A stretch of DNA of 64,000 nucleotides from Desulfarculales bacterium UBA696 (GTDB lineage Bacteria > Desulfobacterota > Syntrophobacteria > Syntrophobacterales > Syntrophobacteraceae). The translations under genes were made by a program, and so were the position numbers. Where the stretch lies: positions 248,001-312,000 of the forward strand of contig DBMO01000072.1 of NCBI GenBank assembly GCA_002298995.1, read 5' to 3'. The notes beneath the pieces were generated by a model that saw only the letters and a list, made by a program, of their open reading frames with translations, ran no database searches and was not told the DNA's origin. Below, one piece after another: positions 1 through 8,059 of the stretch (positions are counted from its first letter, which is position 1; each line of letters starts with the position of its first letter).

Positions 1-1
1 C

Positions 2-535
2 GTCGGCTACATCATCGCGGGAGCTCCAGGGCAGAGTGCGTGTGACTCGGTTTCCGACCTGCTCTACCTTGCAGGCAAAAGGGTGCTCGCAGGGGTCTCG
101 GTTTTCTATCCTGCCCCCGGTAGCGCCGACTTTGAGCTTTGCAGGGCCAAAGGCTTGCTCCCGGGCTATCCCGGTCTGATGCGCTCAACCGCTCTCCCAA
201 TTAGTGACAGCACTTCCAGGGAAGATTCTGCAACACTGCTTAGGCTCGGAAGAATTCTCAATTTCATCAAATCCCTTTCAGCGGGCGAGCTAGTTGAAGT
301 CCGTGCCGATTCAAGTCAGAACCCGGTCGCCATCGCTGAAAGAATTAAAGTAAACTGCACTGGGAAATCACGCGACCATGAAAGCAGGCGAACCGCCGGC
401 AAGCTGCTTCTGGCCCTGTTCATGAAAGATGCAAAAATCCGCGGAATCACCGAGGCGGGAAATATGTTCAACCACCTGGCATCGACTGATCTGTGCATTT
501 TGTTCAGAGACGGCTTGCTCCGGGAGGTTTTCTGA
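2..535 (+). CDS. Radical SAM protein, C-terminal part (cut by window edge)
   Basis: The frame is open from the first bases and has no convincing internal start, so this is the 3' end of a longer gene. The visible 177 residues begin with a loop reading YIIAGAPGQ, followed by VSVFYPAPGS. Such segments occur late in the TIM barrel of uncharacterised radical SAM proteins, where the first resembles the IGLPGET-type strand and the second the substrate-side loop. The Cys-x3-Cys-x2-Cys cluster would lie upstream, outside the window. The tail is helical with no further motif. It converges with the ABC exporter genes and is only 3 bases from the permease stop. Radical SAM is inferred from the residual motifs; the substrate is unknown. 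Confidence 0.6.
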   Translation, partial: VGYIIAGAPGQSACDSVSDLLYLAGKRVLAGVSVFYPAPGSADFELCRAKGLLPGYPGLMRSTALPISDSTSREDSATLLRLGRILNFIKSLSAGELVEVRADSSQNPVAIAERIKVNCTGKSRDHESRRTAGKLLLALFMKDAKIRGITEAGNMFNHLASTDLCILFRDGLLREVF

Positions 536-538
536 TGC

Positions 539-1333
539 CTATTTGATAAGCCGCCGGCGCATAACGATGAGTGCAACCGGGAAGAGCAGGACCGTGAAGA
601 CGAGAAGATAAATAACGGACAAGATCATTGCTGGATGCATTTCGCCAAGCGCAAGCATCCGGCACAGGTTTACGAGATGAGTGAGCGGAAGGGCGTGTGA
701 GATGCTCTGCGCCCAGTCGGGCAGGGTGTCGGTCGGGAAAAATGTTCCGCTGAACAGAAACATCGGCGTGATAAAGAGGAATATCGGAAGATTGAACATG
801 TCGATGCTGGGAACTATGCCGGTGAAAACCATTCCAGCCGCACCGAAAGCCAGACCGCCCAGAAACGACAGCGGCAGAATCAGAAGACCGTGGGGGTACT
901 CGACGAGTCCGAAAAGGCTCACCACGAAGAGCATGATGGCTGTGGCTATGACCGACTTTGTCGCTCCCCAGACAATCTCTCCGGCTATGATGTCTTCGAG
1001 CGACAGGGGCGTTGCCATCATTGCATCGAACGTTTTCTGATAGTACATGCGGACGAAGGACGCGTAGGTATTTTCGAAAAAGGCATTGTACATCATGGTA
1101 ATGGACAAAAGGGCAGGGGCGATGAACACCACGTACGGTAGCTCTTTGCCCTCGTATGGAACCTGCCCGATCAAGGCGCTGAGTCCGACCCCGAACGCCG
1201 TCAGGTACAGAAGGGGTTCGAACAACGGCACGAGGAAGTTTACCAGCCAGATTTTCCTGTAGACGACGAGATTGCGGTTCCAGACACGGGCGAACCGCCG
1301 GGATATGTTGCGCACCTGCGGGAGTTCGATCAT
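539..1333 (-). CDS. ABC-2 type transporter permease (NodJ-like)
   Basis: A 264-residue integral membrane protein with about six hydrophobic segments, the usual size and layout of ABC-2 permeases of the NodJ/DrrB class. The region MYYQKTFDAMMATPLS in the second third is the conserved cytoplasmic coupling segment of this family (typically 'T...ATPls..ei..g'). The loop FSGTFFPTDTLPDW before the last helices is also typical. Its start codon overlaps the stop of the upstream ATPase gene by four bases (ATGA), so the two are translationally coupled and should form one exporter in the inner membrane. Substrate is not evident; family members export lipo-oligosaccharides, antibiotics or polysaccharides. 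Confidence 0.9.
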   Translation of the reverse strand: MIELPQVRNISRRFARVWNRNLVVYRKIWLVNFLVPLFEPLLYLTAFGVGLSALIGQVPYEGKELPYVVFIAPALLSITMMYNAFFENTYASFVRMYYQKTFDAMMATPLSLEDIIAGEIVWGATKSVIATAIMLFVVSLFGLVEYPHGLLILPLSFLGGLAFGAAGMVFTGIVPSIDMFNLPIFLFITPMFLFSGTFFPTDTLPDWAQSISHALPLTHLVNLCRMLALGEMHPAMILSVIYLLVFTVLLFPVALIVMRRRLIK

Positions 1334-2250
1334 TCGCGAAGCCCCCGTCCGGTAAGCCTCAGGAACACGTCTTCAAGGGTTGCCATTCTCTTTATGCAGC
1401 CTTCTTTACAGAACTGTTCCCCGATCAATTCGAAAAGATGGTCATCCTCACGCCCATACAGAATTATGCGGTGATCGAGCATATCGTGCATAAAGCCGCT
1501 GGTTTGGACGAACTCACGTACTTCGCGGCCGGGATTTACGATCTCGACCACCTCTTCCCCGGCATAACGCCGGATGAGGTCGGCTGGCCCGCCTTCGACG
1601 AGAATTTTGCCGTGGTCCATTATTATCAGCCGGTCGCACAGGCGGTACGCCTCGTCCATGTAGTGCGTGGTGATCAGGATAGAGAGACCGTTTGCCCGCA
1701 GAAGTTCGAGCCGCTCCCATACCTGGTGTCTGGACTGTGGGTCAAGACCCGTTGTCGGCTCATCGAGGACGAGCAGTTCGGGGTTGTTTATGAGGGCCCT
1801 GGCCAGGACCAGCCTGCGCATCATGCCGCCCGAAAGGCTCGTAACCTTATCGTTGGCGCGATGTTCGAGCGCAATGAATTGTAGAAGCTGCCGGGCGCGG
1901 TCTTTAGCATCTTTTTTGGGGATATCGTAATATCTCGCGAACAGTTCGAGATTTTGGAGGACCGAAAGATCGGGGTCGAGGTTATTGTCCTGCTGGCATA
2001 CGCCGATGCGCGCCTTTATTTCTCTCCATCCCGTCTCGATGTCTATACCGAAAACCTTGAGGCTGCCGCTATTCATCGGTGAAAAAGCATATACCATCCG
2101 AATGGTGGAGGTCTTGCCTGCCCCGTTTGGCCCAAGAAGACCAAGGCACTCGCCGGGAAAGAGCTGGAAAGTCAGTCCGTCAACCGCCGTGGTGCCGTTG
2201 AATACTTTGCGCAGATCTTGCGCATCTATTATGGGGACTATTTCAGCCAT
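1330..2250 (-). CDS. ABC transporter ATP-binding protein (NodI-like)
   Basis: A 306-residue ATPase that energises the adjacent ABC-2 permease. Walker A is GPNGAGKT (residues 40-47), the signature is LSGGM (139-143) and Walker B is LLVLDEP (159-165), followed by the D-loop GLDP and the switch His in ITTHYMDEA. The C-terminal ~80 residues after the nucleotide-binding domain match the accessory tail of DrrA/NodI-type ATPases. It is the first gene of the two-gene exporter unit, with a 129-base spacer from the dCMP deaminase gene upstream on the same strand. Export function is a family inference and the cargo is unknown. Confidence 0.92.
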   Translation of the reverse strand: MAEIVPIIDAQDLRKVFNGTTAVDGLTFQLFPGECLGLLGPNGAGKTSTIRMVYAFSPMNSGSLKVFGIDIETGWREIKARIGVCQQDNNLDPDLSVLQNLELFARYYDIPKKDAKDRARQLLQFIALEHRANDKVTSLSGGMMRRLVLARALINNPELLVLDEPTTGLDPQSRHQVWERLELLRANGLSILITTHYMDEAYRLCDRLIIMDHGKILVEGGPADLIRRYAGEEVVEIVNPGREVREFVQTSGFMHDMLDHRIILYGREDDHLFELIGEQFCKEGCIKRMATLEDVFLRLTGRGLRE

Positions 2251-2379
2251 CTTCCGGGAAGCCCGCTAATTGAGAAAACAAAAGAGAACTTTCAGTCACC
2301 GCCGGCATGGTCCAGTCAGGCAAGATAAAGCTCAAGGGCTCCAATCTCAAGAAATATATCAGCACGGCGGCCGATATGC

Positions 2380-2859
2380 CTAAGACCGGGCGGCTATGCG
2401 CTCTTCGATCGTCCAGTCGTCCACATCGACGTATTTGAACCCCTTCGGCTGGTCGGGAAGGATAACGCGGGAAATGCCGGAATTAATGATGACCCTTTTG
2501 CACAAAAGGCAGGGAAGGACCTCTGCCACCGGCTGGCCGGTTTCGACCTCGATGCCGATCAGGTAGAGATCGCCACCCGCCATATCGAGCCTGGAGGCGT
2601 GTACTATGGCATTCATCTCGGCGTGAACGGCACGGCAAAGCTCATAGTTCTGTCCCGGAGGGATATTCTTCTCTACCCGGATACAGTAGCCTACGTCGAT
2701 GCAGTTGGTTGTCTGGCGAGGGGCGCCGTTGTATCCGGTGCTGATTATCTGGTCGTTTTTGACGATGACGGCTCCGAACCTGCGCCTTAGGCAGGTGCTG
2801 CGCATGGCTACGGATTTGGCTATTTCGATGTAGTATTCACTCTTGGTCGGTCTTTGCAA
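2380..2859 (-). CDS. Deoxycytidylate (dCMP) deaminase, ComEB-type
   Basis: Zinc-dependent cytidine-deaminase-fold enzyme converting dCMP to dUMP for thymidylate synthesis. From the start chosen here the zinc/catalytic motif HAE is at 79-81 and the PCLLC motif supplies Cys117 and Cys120. The N-terminal RSTCLRR..GAVIV segment is characteristic of dCMP deaminases and distinguishes them from tRNA or cytosine deaminases. An ATG lies 12 bases further upstream but has no ribosome site; the TTG used here follows a GGGGGAA stretch and gives an N-terminus like that of relatives. It sits 71 bases downstream of the TIR-like gene on the same strand. A housekeeping role is most likely, although nucleotide deaminases also occur in defence loci. 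Confidence 0.9.
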   Translation of the reverse strand: MQRPTKSEYYIEIAKSVAMRSTCLRRRFGAVIVKNDQIISTGYNGAPRQTTNCIDVGYCIRVEKNIPPGQNYELCRAVHAEMNAIVHASRLDMAGGDLYLIGIEVETGQPVAEVLPCLLCKRVIINSGISRVILPDQPKGFKYVDVDDWTIEERIAARS

Positions 2860-2930
2860 TTGTTCCCCCATTGCCGAAAAGTGTAAAGGATTGCGCGCCT
2901 GCAGCGGTTGGTGGGGCCGAAGCAGGACTA

Positions 2931-3440
2931 TCAGGCAGAAGCGAGCGGCATCGGCAGCTCGTCATTTATTGCAAGGTCGGGTTTGCGGGCGTTTCTGCCG
3001 GCAATTTCGATGTATGCACCCATGGAGAGCGGAGACTCCAGCAACCTCGTCCATTCGAGCCACATGGCATAGCCGGAAACGATATTTTTGTGCAGTTGCT
3101 CTGGCACCTGGACACGGCCCAGCGAATCGGCCCTGCTGTTTGGAAGATTTACGGCAATAAGGGCTCGCCTCTCATCGAGCGCGGCCTTCACCGCCAAAGC
3201 GACGCTCACATCCGAAGCGGTCTCGGCGCCGCAAAGCACGACCGCGCAACATGCGACGCCAATGAACTCTTTTCGTAGCCGAGGCAATGCCTCCTCAGGT
3301 TTTTCGGAGCAGCTGCCACCAGCCTGAATATCGTCCCGGATGATATCGTAAATGTCGGAAAATGCAGTGCAAAACCGATCAAAGTACTCCTGATCGCTGC
3401 TCCGGTTATAGCTGACAAAAATTTTTCGTTTAGCCGGCAT
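2931..3440 (-). CDS. TIR-like protein of the ThsB/DUF1863 type
   Basis: A soluble 169-residue protein. Its start RKIFVSYNRSSDQ followed by a strand-helix pattern, the central hydrophobic strand CCAVVLCGAET, and LIAVNLPN before VPEQLHKNIVSGYA fit the TIR-like DUF1863 family, which includes the Thoeris sensor ThsB. In typical members the helix after the VLxGxxT strand contains V-D-W-E; here the equivalent reads V-A-L-A, so the Trp and the presumed catalytic Glu are missing. The protein may therefore bind rather than hydrolyse a nucleotide. No SIR2/SLOG effector (ThsA) is seen nearby. A weak GAGGA lies about 13 bases before the ATG. Fold assignment is by motif reading only. Confidence 0.65.
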   Translation of the reverse strand: MPAKRKIFVSYNRSSDQEYFDRFCTAFSDIYDIIRDDIQAGGSCSEKPEEALPRLRKEFIGVACCAVVLCGAETASDVSVALAVKAALDERRALIAVNLPNSRADSLGRVQVPEQLHKNIVSGYAMWLEWTRLLESPLSMGAYIEIAGRNARKPDLAINDELPMPLASA

Positions 3441-3598
3441 TCTGAATCAGACATCCTCGCAAGCTCAGCTGAGCGTATGAAATAGGTTCTTGCGGTGCGC
3501 ATTCGGCGCCCGATATTTCAAGCCTCAATTTTAGCCCCAAGAAAGGGAAATTGCCAACAGTTGAATACGGTGCGCTCGTGTTTAGTCAGAGTCCGGCA

Positions 3599-5170
3599 TC
3601 AGCGTAGCGCAGCCGCCGGTGCGAAATCTTTTTCGGTACAGCCCGAGTCCTTGATCACCAATTCATTGCCGACATAATCAACGTAGCACTTGCACTCGGT
3701 GTTGTCCGGCCTATCGCACTCGGGAGAGTTCGTTTTCCAGTTGCCTTCGTTCAAAACGGTGGAAAAAGAAAATGGAAACATCACGGTATCGCCGGTACAA
3801 ACATACGCCGGCTTTAGCTCTTGGATCTTCGCAATCGGAAGAGGGTCCAAATTAGTGCGGGCATATGCCTGGTTCGGCCCCTGGATAGGCGCAACAACAA
3901 TCGGCCGCGAGGAAAGGCGCTCAAAATCGATGAGTTGATAGGGATATTCAATAAAGTAGGCGTTGTTAATCGAAAAAATCGAAAGCGTGCAGATAATGAA
4001 TACCACCTTCACGCCGGATCTGAATTGCCTCAACTGAAGCAGTACGAGAAGGGCGGCAACGAAAGGAATATACATCCAGTATCTAAGAACATGCGCTTGC
4101 GGCATGATTGCAGTCAGGATAAGCAGGAGGAGAAGAATTTTCGCGGTATTGTCGACCAGGGAATCAGGCCGTTTTCCCCTCCTGAAATAGAAAAAGACCT
4201 GCCAGACCAGGAAAGCCGCGACGTTGATGTATCCAAATCCACCCATGTACATGAGGTCGCCTCTGGTGGAATGCAGCGCATTGTAGAGTGGTGTGAATCC
4301 ATTAAGGAAAATGTGCAGCTCGGTAATGGATAAAACGAAATAGGCTGGACGGGCTAAAGGACCGAGAAATTGGAGGTAGCCGGGGTCGGTTGCCCATACC
4401 GGTTCAGGCCCTTGGAAGAGCATCGTCGAGACCGGATAAAAGGGGTTTTTGAAGTCTATCCAGTTCAAAAGAAGTTTGAGACTGGCCGCGGATGCAGCCA
4501 AACATAGAAGTAGAACTAAAAAAAATGCCTGTTTCCTTGTCCCGCAACGGGAAAATGCCGCCCACACACCTACCAGGCAGAGTGCATAAACAGCAGGTAT
4601 GGTGAAAAACTTGGTTTGGCCGCACAGGAAAGACAGGAAGATGAAGGCTATTCCGAGATAGACTCTTCCCCGGAAAGGTTGCTGATATTCGAGGAACTTG
4701 ATGGTAATGAAGGCGAGCGCCGCAACGAGTGCTCCACTCAGGAGATCAACGAAGGAGCAGTGTGCGTGCATCGCTATCACGGGAACCGTCAGGCACAGGC
4801 AAAGATAAATTGTCCTGCTTACCGGGAAGAGCTTTCTGGCGTAAACCACCAGCAGCAGAAGCGGGACGGCAGCTACAAGCGGCAGGTAAGCCATGGCCTG
4901 GGTGAACTTGAACAGGTAGCCCTGTACGTAGTACGGAAAAAGGGGGAATCCGAGAAACCTGTCAGCGTACGTGTTTCTGTAGTACTTCGAATAAAGAAAA
5001 AAATCATCTGCCTTGGGGACGTTTGCCAGCTTGGTCGCAAACGGCAGGTGGTAGGCCATGGTATCATAAGGGATGATCGGTCTTAGCAGCGCGGCGCAAA
5101 GAATCAAAACTGCCAGAATGGAGAACAGGACAAGATCAAAGTCATAGGATTCGTTAAGCTTATTCAACAC
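3599..5170 (-). CDS. Polytopic membrane protein, GT-C glycosyltransferase-like (copy 1)
   Basis: A 523-residue protein with about 11-12 predicted membrane helices and a C-terminal extracytoplasmic tail. The first periplasmic loop has IPYDTMAYHLPF, an Asp followed by Tyr/His as in GT-C enzymes that use polyprenyl-phosphate sugars (GT39/PMT-like); this is the main basis for the call. The last ~90 residues contain NEGNWKT and five cysteines spaced as in the downstream paralogue. The gene is read from GTG and is separated by 31 bases from copy 2. It is the last gene of the methyltransferase - GT2 - copy 2 - copy 1 run. Transfer of a sugar to a surface glycan or protein is inferred; acceptor and sugar are unknown. 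Confidence 0.6.
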   Translation of the reverse strand: MLNKLNESYDFDLVLFSILAVLILCAALLRPIIPYDTMAYHLPFATKLANVPKADDFFLYSKYYRNTYADRFLGFPLFPYYVQGYLFKFTQAMAYLPLVAAVPLLLLVVYARKLFPVSRTIYLCLCLTVPVIAMHAHCSFVDLLSGALVAALAFITIKFLEYQQPFRGRVYLGIAFIFLSFLCGQTKFFTIPAVYALCLVGVWAAFSRCGTRKQAFFLVLLLCLAASAASLKLLLNWIDFKNPFYPVSTMLFQGPEPVWATDPGYLQFLGPLARPAYFVLSITELHIFLNGFTPLYNALHSTRGDLMYMGGFGYINVAAFLVWQVFFYFRRGKRPDSLVDNTAKILLLLLILTAIMPQAHVLRYWMYIPFVAALLVLLQLRQFRSGVKVVFIICTLSIFSINNAYFIEYPYQLIDFERLSSRPIVVAPIQGPNQAYARTNLDPLPIAKIQELKPAYVCTGDTVMFPFSFSTVLNEGNWKTNSPECDRPDNTECKCYVDYVGNELVIKDSGCTEKDFAPAAALR

Positions 5171-5201
5171 CTTTGGAACTCTCCACCCTCACCAGGCCGT
5201 T

Positions 5202-6689
5202 TCAATTGCTTCTCCCATCACATCCTGATTGTTTTATAGTCAAATTCCCATCCACGAAATCGACAAAGCACTTGCAGGCTTCGATGTCCTGTTGGCACTC
5301 TGGCGCATCTGTTTTCCAGTTTCCTTCGTTTACCACGGTAGTAAAAAGGAGCGCAAAGGAGACATTATTCCCCGTGCACACAAAATCCGGGTTGGTGGCT
5401 TGAATGGGTCGCAAATCGTAGCGGGGTTCCGAGTAAAATGGTGGTCCAAACAGGCGTTGATTTGAATCGGTGTAGATGTTTGCTGGAATCAGTAAAAGCA
5501 AGGCGGCAAGCACGAAAAGAATCTTAACTCCTCTACCAAACTGCTTTAACTGGAGAAGCACCAATAAGATTGCCATAAACGGAATATAAAGCCAGTACCT
5601 CAATAGATGAGACTGGGTCAAGAACGAGTTTATAAAAAGCATTGCAATAAATACAAATGTTGTAATGATGATAGTGGGGTCTTTCCGTTTTGCTCTTATA
5701 AAGTAGAAAATCTCCCATAACAGGAAGGCTATAACGTTTACAAATCCAAATCCGGCTGTGAATACCTTGTCGTGCCACCCAGATCCGGAAGCCAGAGTAT
5801 AATATGGTTGGATTCCCCTTATAATAAGATCCACTTCGGTTAAAGAAAGTATGAAATAAAGGGGACCGGCCAAGGGTTTCAGAAAAGAAAGATAGAGCGG
5901 ATCAGTGTACCAGGCGGCTTCGGGTCCGCTAAAACGCCAGAAACCTATTGGGTAAACTGGATTGCCAAACTGGATGTAGTTGATAATGAGTTTGGTGCTG
6001 GCCGCCAATGCAGCAATCATGAAGACTGCCGCAAGCAACCATCCCTCCTTGGGATTATGCGAACGTGATATTGATGCGTAAGCGCAAACAACAGATAAAA
6101 CAAATGTGAAAGGAAGCGCAAAATACTTGGTCTGGCCGCAAAGAAAGGACAAAAAGAAGAAGCCAAGTGCGAGGATACATCGTTGCCTGAAGGACTGTTC
6201 GGGTTCGAACATCTTAATGGTTATGAAGGCGGATAGTGCTACCAAGGCCCCCGACATCACGTCAGTGTATGATGTATGAGTATGTATCGCTATCAATGGT
6301 ACTGTAAGGCACAGTAATAGAAATAGACTTCTGCTTACCCCAAAAAGACTCTTGGCAAACCATGCAGTCAGAAGCAATGGAATCGCTGATATGAGCGTGA
6401 GGTAGCGCATTGATCCGGTTATCCGGAATATGTACCCGTGAATATAATAGGGAAAGAGCGGTATTCCGAGAAACCTGTTTAGAAGAAGATCCTTATAAGC
6501 GACATTGCGAAGACTGAAATCGTCGGATTTTGCAACGTGGACCAATTTACTGCCGAACGGCAGGTGATATGCCAAGGTGTCCCAGGGGATCGAAGCCCTG
6601 AGGAGTGCCGCGGCCAGAATGATTACTGAAAATATTATGAACAGCAGCAGATCGAGGTCATATTTGAGTTCCCAGCTGCGTTTCAGCAT
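5202..6689 (-). CDS. Polytopic membrane protein, GT-C glycosyltransferase-like (copy 2)
   Basis: A 495-residue paralogue of its downstream neighbour, alignable along its whole length. Shared blocks include IPxDTxAYHLPF in the first loop, RFLGxPLFPYY, SFLCGQTK, HxLRYWxYIPF and the C-terminal NEGNWKT with five cysteines. About 11-12 hydrophobic helices are visible. A tandem duplication of one ancestor is the simplest explanation. Base composition is more AT-rich than in copy 1 in the central part, so the two copies have diverged or came in separately. With the polyprenyl-phosphate GT2 enzyme encoded just upstream it may form a lipid-linked sugar donor / GT-C transferase pair. No characterised homologue is recognised. 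Confidence 0.6.
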   Translation of the reverse strand: MLKRSWELKYDLDLLLFIIFSVIILAAALLRASIPWDTLAYHLPFGSKLVHVAKSDDFSLRNVAYKDLLLNRFLGIPLFPYYIHGYIFRITGSMRYLTLISAIPLLLTAWFAKSLFGVSRSLFLLLCLTVPLIAIHTHTSYTDVMSGALVALSAFITIKMFEPEQSFRQRCILALGFFFLSFLCGQTKYFALPFTFVLSVVCAYASISRSHNPKEGWLLAAVFMIAALAASTKLIINYIQFGNPVYPIGFWRFSGPEAAWYTDPLYLSFLKPLAGPLYFILSLTEVDLIIRGIQPYYTLASGSGWHDKVFTAGFGFVNVIAFLLWEIFYFIRAKRKDPTIIITTFVFIAMLFINSFLTQSHLLRYWLYIPFMAILLVLLQLKQFGRGVKILFVLAALLLLIPANIYTDSNQRLFGPPFYSEPRYDLRPIQATNPDFVCTGNNVSFALLFTTVVNEGNWKTDAPECQQDIEACKCFVDFVDGNLTIKQSGCDGRSN

Positions 6690-6788
6690 TCTGCATCTAC
6701 CCTTGGGCCGATGCCCAAAGCGTTACAAAACCGATCAAAGCCGGTCTGCAAGGCTGTACAGTCACATTGGTTTAAATCGACATGGAAA

Positions 6789-7952
6789 TTATTTCAGCTT
6801 CAGCTGCAAGAGGCCCATGAAAAAACTGGCAAATACAATCTGGAACCCGAGAATCATAAATGTCACGCCCGGGATGGTGAGCCTTTGGACTTCAGCGTAA
6901 TTCATCGGACCGAAATTGTGCTGTTCCCAGCTCCATACCGCAAATCCGAGCAGTGCGGCCCCCGAAACGCAGAGGAGAAGACCCGCAAGGATACCTGTCT
7001 CGAGATTGGCGAATTTCAGGAATTTATCCACTCGGTCATCTGGTGGAAGAAGTTTCTCACGGATTGCGAAAGCCTTTGCCAGAAGGCTTGTAAATACAAG
7101 TTGGAAACCGAGAATGACGGACATGGAACATACCAGGAGAGTGCTCGTGTCGAATGCCAGGGAGCCAATGGTAAGGGTCTTCCAGGTGATGATCGAGCCG
7201 AAAATCGCCCCTAATCCGAGAAGAACCAGTCCGGGTATAAGAAAGAGCCAGCGGGGGCTGAAAAGGAGATAGAACCTGAGATTGCGCCAGCCGTCCCGCC
7301 AGGAACGCATGTGGGGAGGACGGCTTCTCCCGTCGGGGGATAGTGTGGTCGGGACCTCTGTTATGCGCATCTTCTGCAGGGCCGCCTTTACCACTACTTC
7401 GCTCGCAAACTCCATCCCGCTCGACCGCGTATCCATTCTCCTGAAAGCTTCCTTGCTGAACCCGCGCAAACCGCATTGAACATCACGGCAGGGGCTGCTG
7501 AACATGAGCCGCGTGATGTTGGTGAGCAGCGGATTTCCAAAATATTTGTGCAGGGGAGGCATGGCGCCGGGGGCTATCCCGCCCTTGAAGCGATTACCCA
7601 TCACGAGATCATAGCCTTCCCTGAGCTTTTCTATAAAGGGCATCATTTTAGTGAAATCGTAGCTGTCGTCCGAATCACCCATGATGATGTACTTTCCGCG
7701 AGCTTCCCGGATGCCCCCCATAAGCGCGGCCCCATAGCCTTTTTCGGTGACGTTAACGACCCTGGCGCCCTCCTTGGTCGCCAGCGCGGGGGACCCGTCA
7801 GTGCTCCCGTTATCGGCCACAATCACTTCTCCGGCTATCTTCTCGCGCTTGAAAAAACCGATCGCCTTCCGAACGCATGTGGCAACCGTTTCAGCCTCAT
7901 TGAGGCAGGGCATGACAACACTCACTTCATATTCCGGTGCACTGCTATCCAT
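6789..7952 (-). CDS. GT2 family glycosyltransferase with C-terminal membrane domain (dolichol-P-mannose synthase-like)
   Basis: Predicted to move a sugar from a nucleotide sugar to polyprenyl phosphate at the cytoplasmic face. The GT-A domain begins VSVVMPCLNEAETV, with the nucleotide-binding DNGSTDG at 48-53 and the metal-binding GDSDDS at 92-97. The last ~170 residues hold four hydrophobic helices separated by a short charged loop, the arrangement of DPM1/GtrB-like enzymes. The ATG used here follows AGGAGG with a nine-base spacer; an upstream in-frame start adds 13 residues without a ribosome site. It lies just before the two GT-C-like genes, for which it could make the lipid-linked donor sugar. 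The sugar cannot be read from sequence. Confidence 0.85.
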   Translation of the reverse strand: MDSSAPEYEVSVVMPCLNEAETVATCVRKAIGFFKREKIAGEVIVADNGSTDGSPALATKEGARVVNVTEKGYGAALMGGIREARGKYIIMGDSDDSYDFTKMMPFIEKLREGYDLVMGNRFKGGIAPGAMPPLHKYFGNPLLTNITRLMFSSPCRDVQCGLRGFSKEAFRRMDTRSSGMEFASEVVVKAALQKMRITEVPTTLSPDGRSRPPHMRSWRDGWRNLRFYLLFSPRWLFLIPGLVLLGLGAIFGSIITWKTLTIGSLAFDTSTLLVCSMSVILGFQLVFTSLLAKAFAIREKLLPPDDRVDKFLKFANLETGILAGLLLCVSGAALLGFAVWSWEQHNFGPMNYAEVQRLTIPGVTFMILGFQIVFASFFMGLLQLKLK

Positions 7953-8059
7953 TAAAAAGGGCCTCCTTGCATGATATTGACCATCTCGCACTAACGGGAT
8001 TCAAAAGCTTTCTTTGATTTAACGGAAAATTGATCCGCTTCGCGGAGTCGCTTCTTTCC

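Noticed and set aside
3206..3502. 98-codon frame overlapping the TIR-like gene start, with ATG near its ribosome site
   Set aside because: Composition is poor and the other frame has clear TIR-like features.
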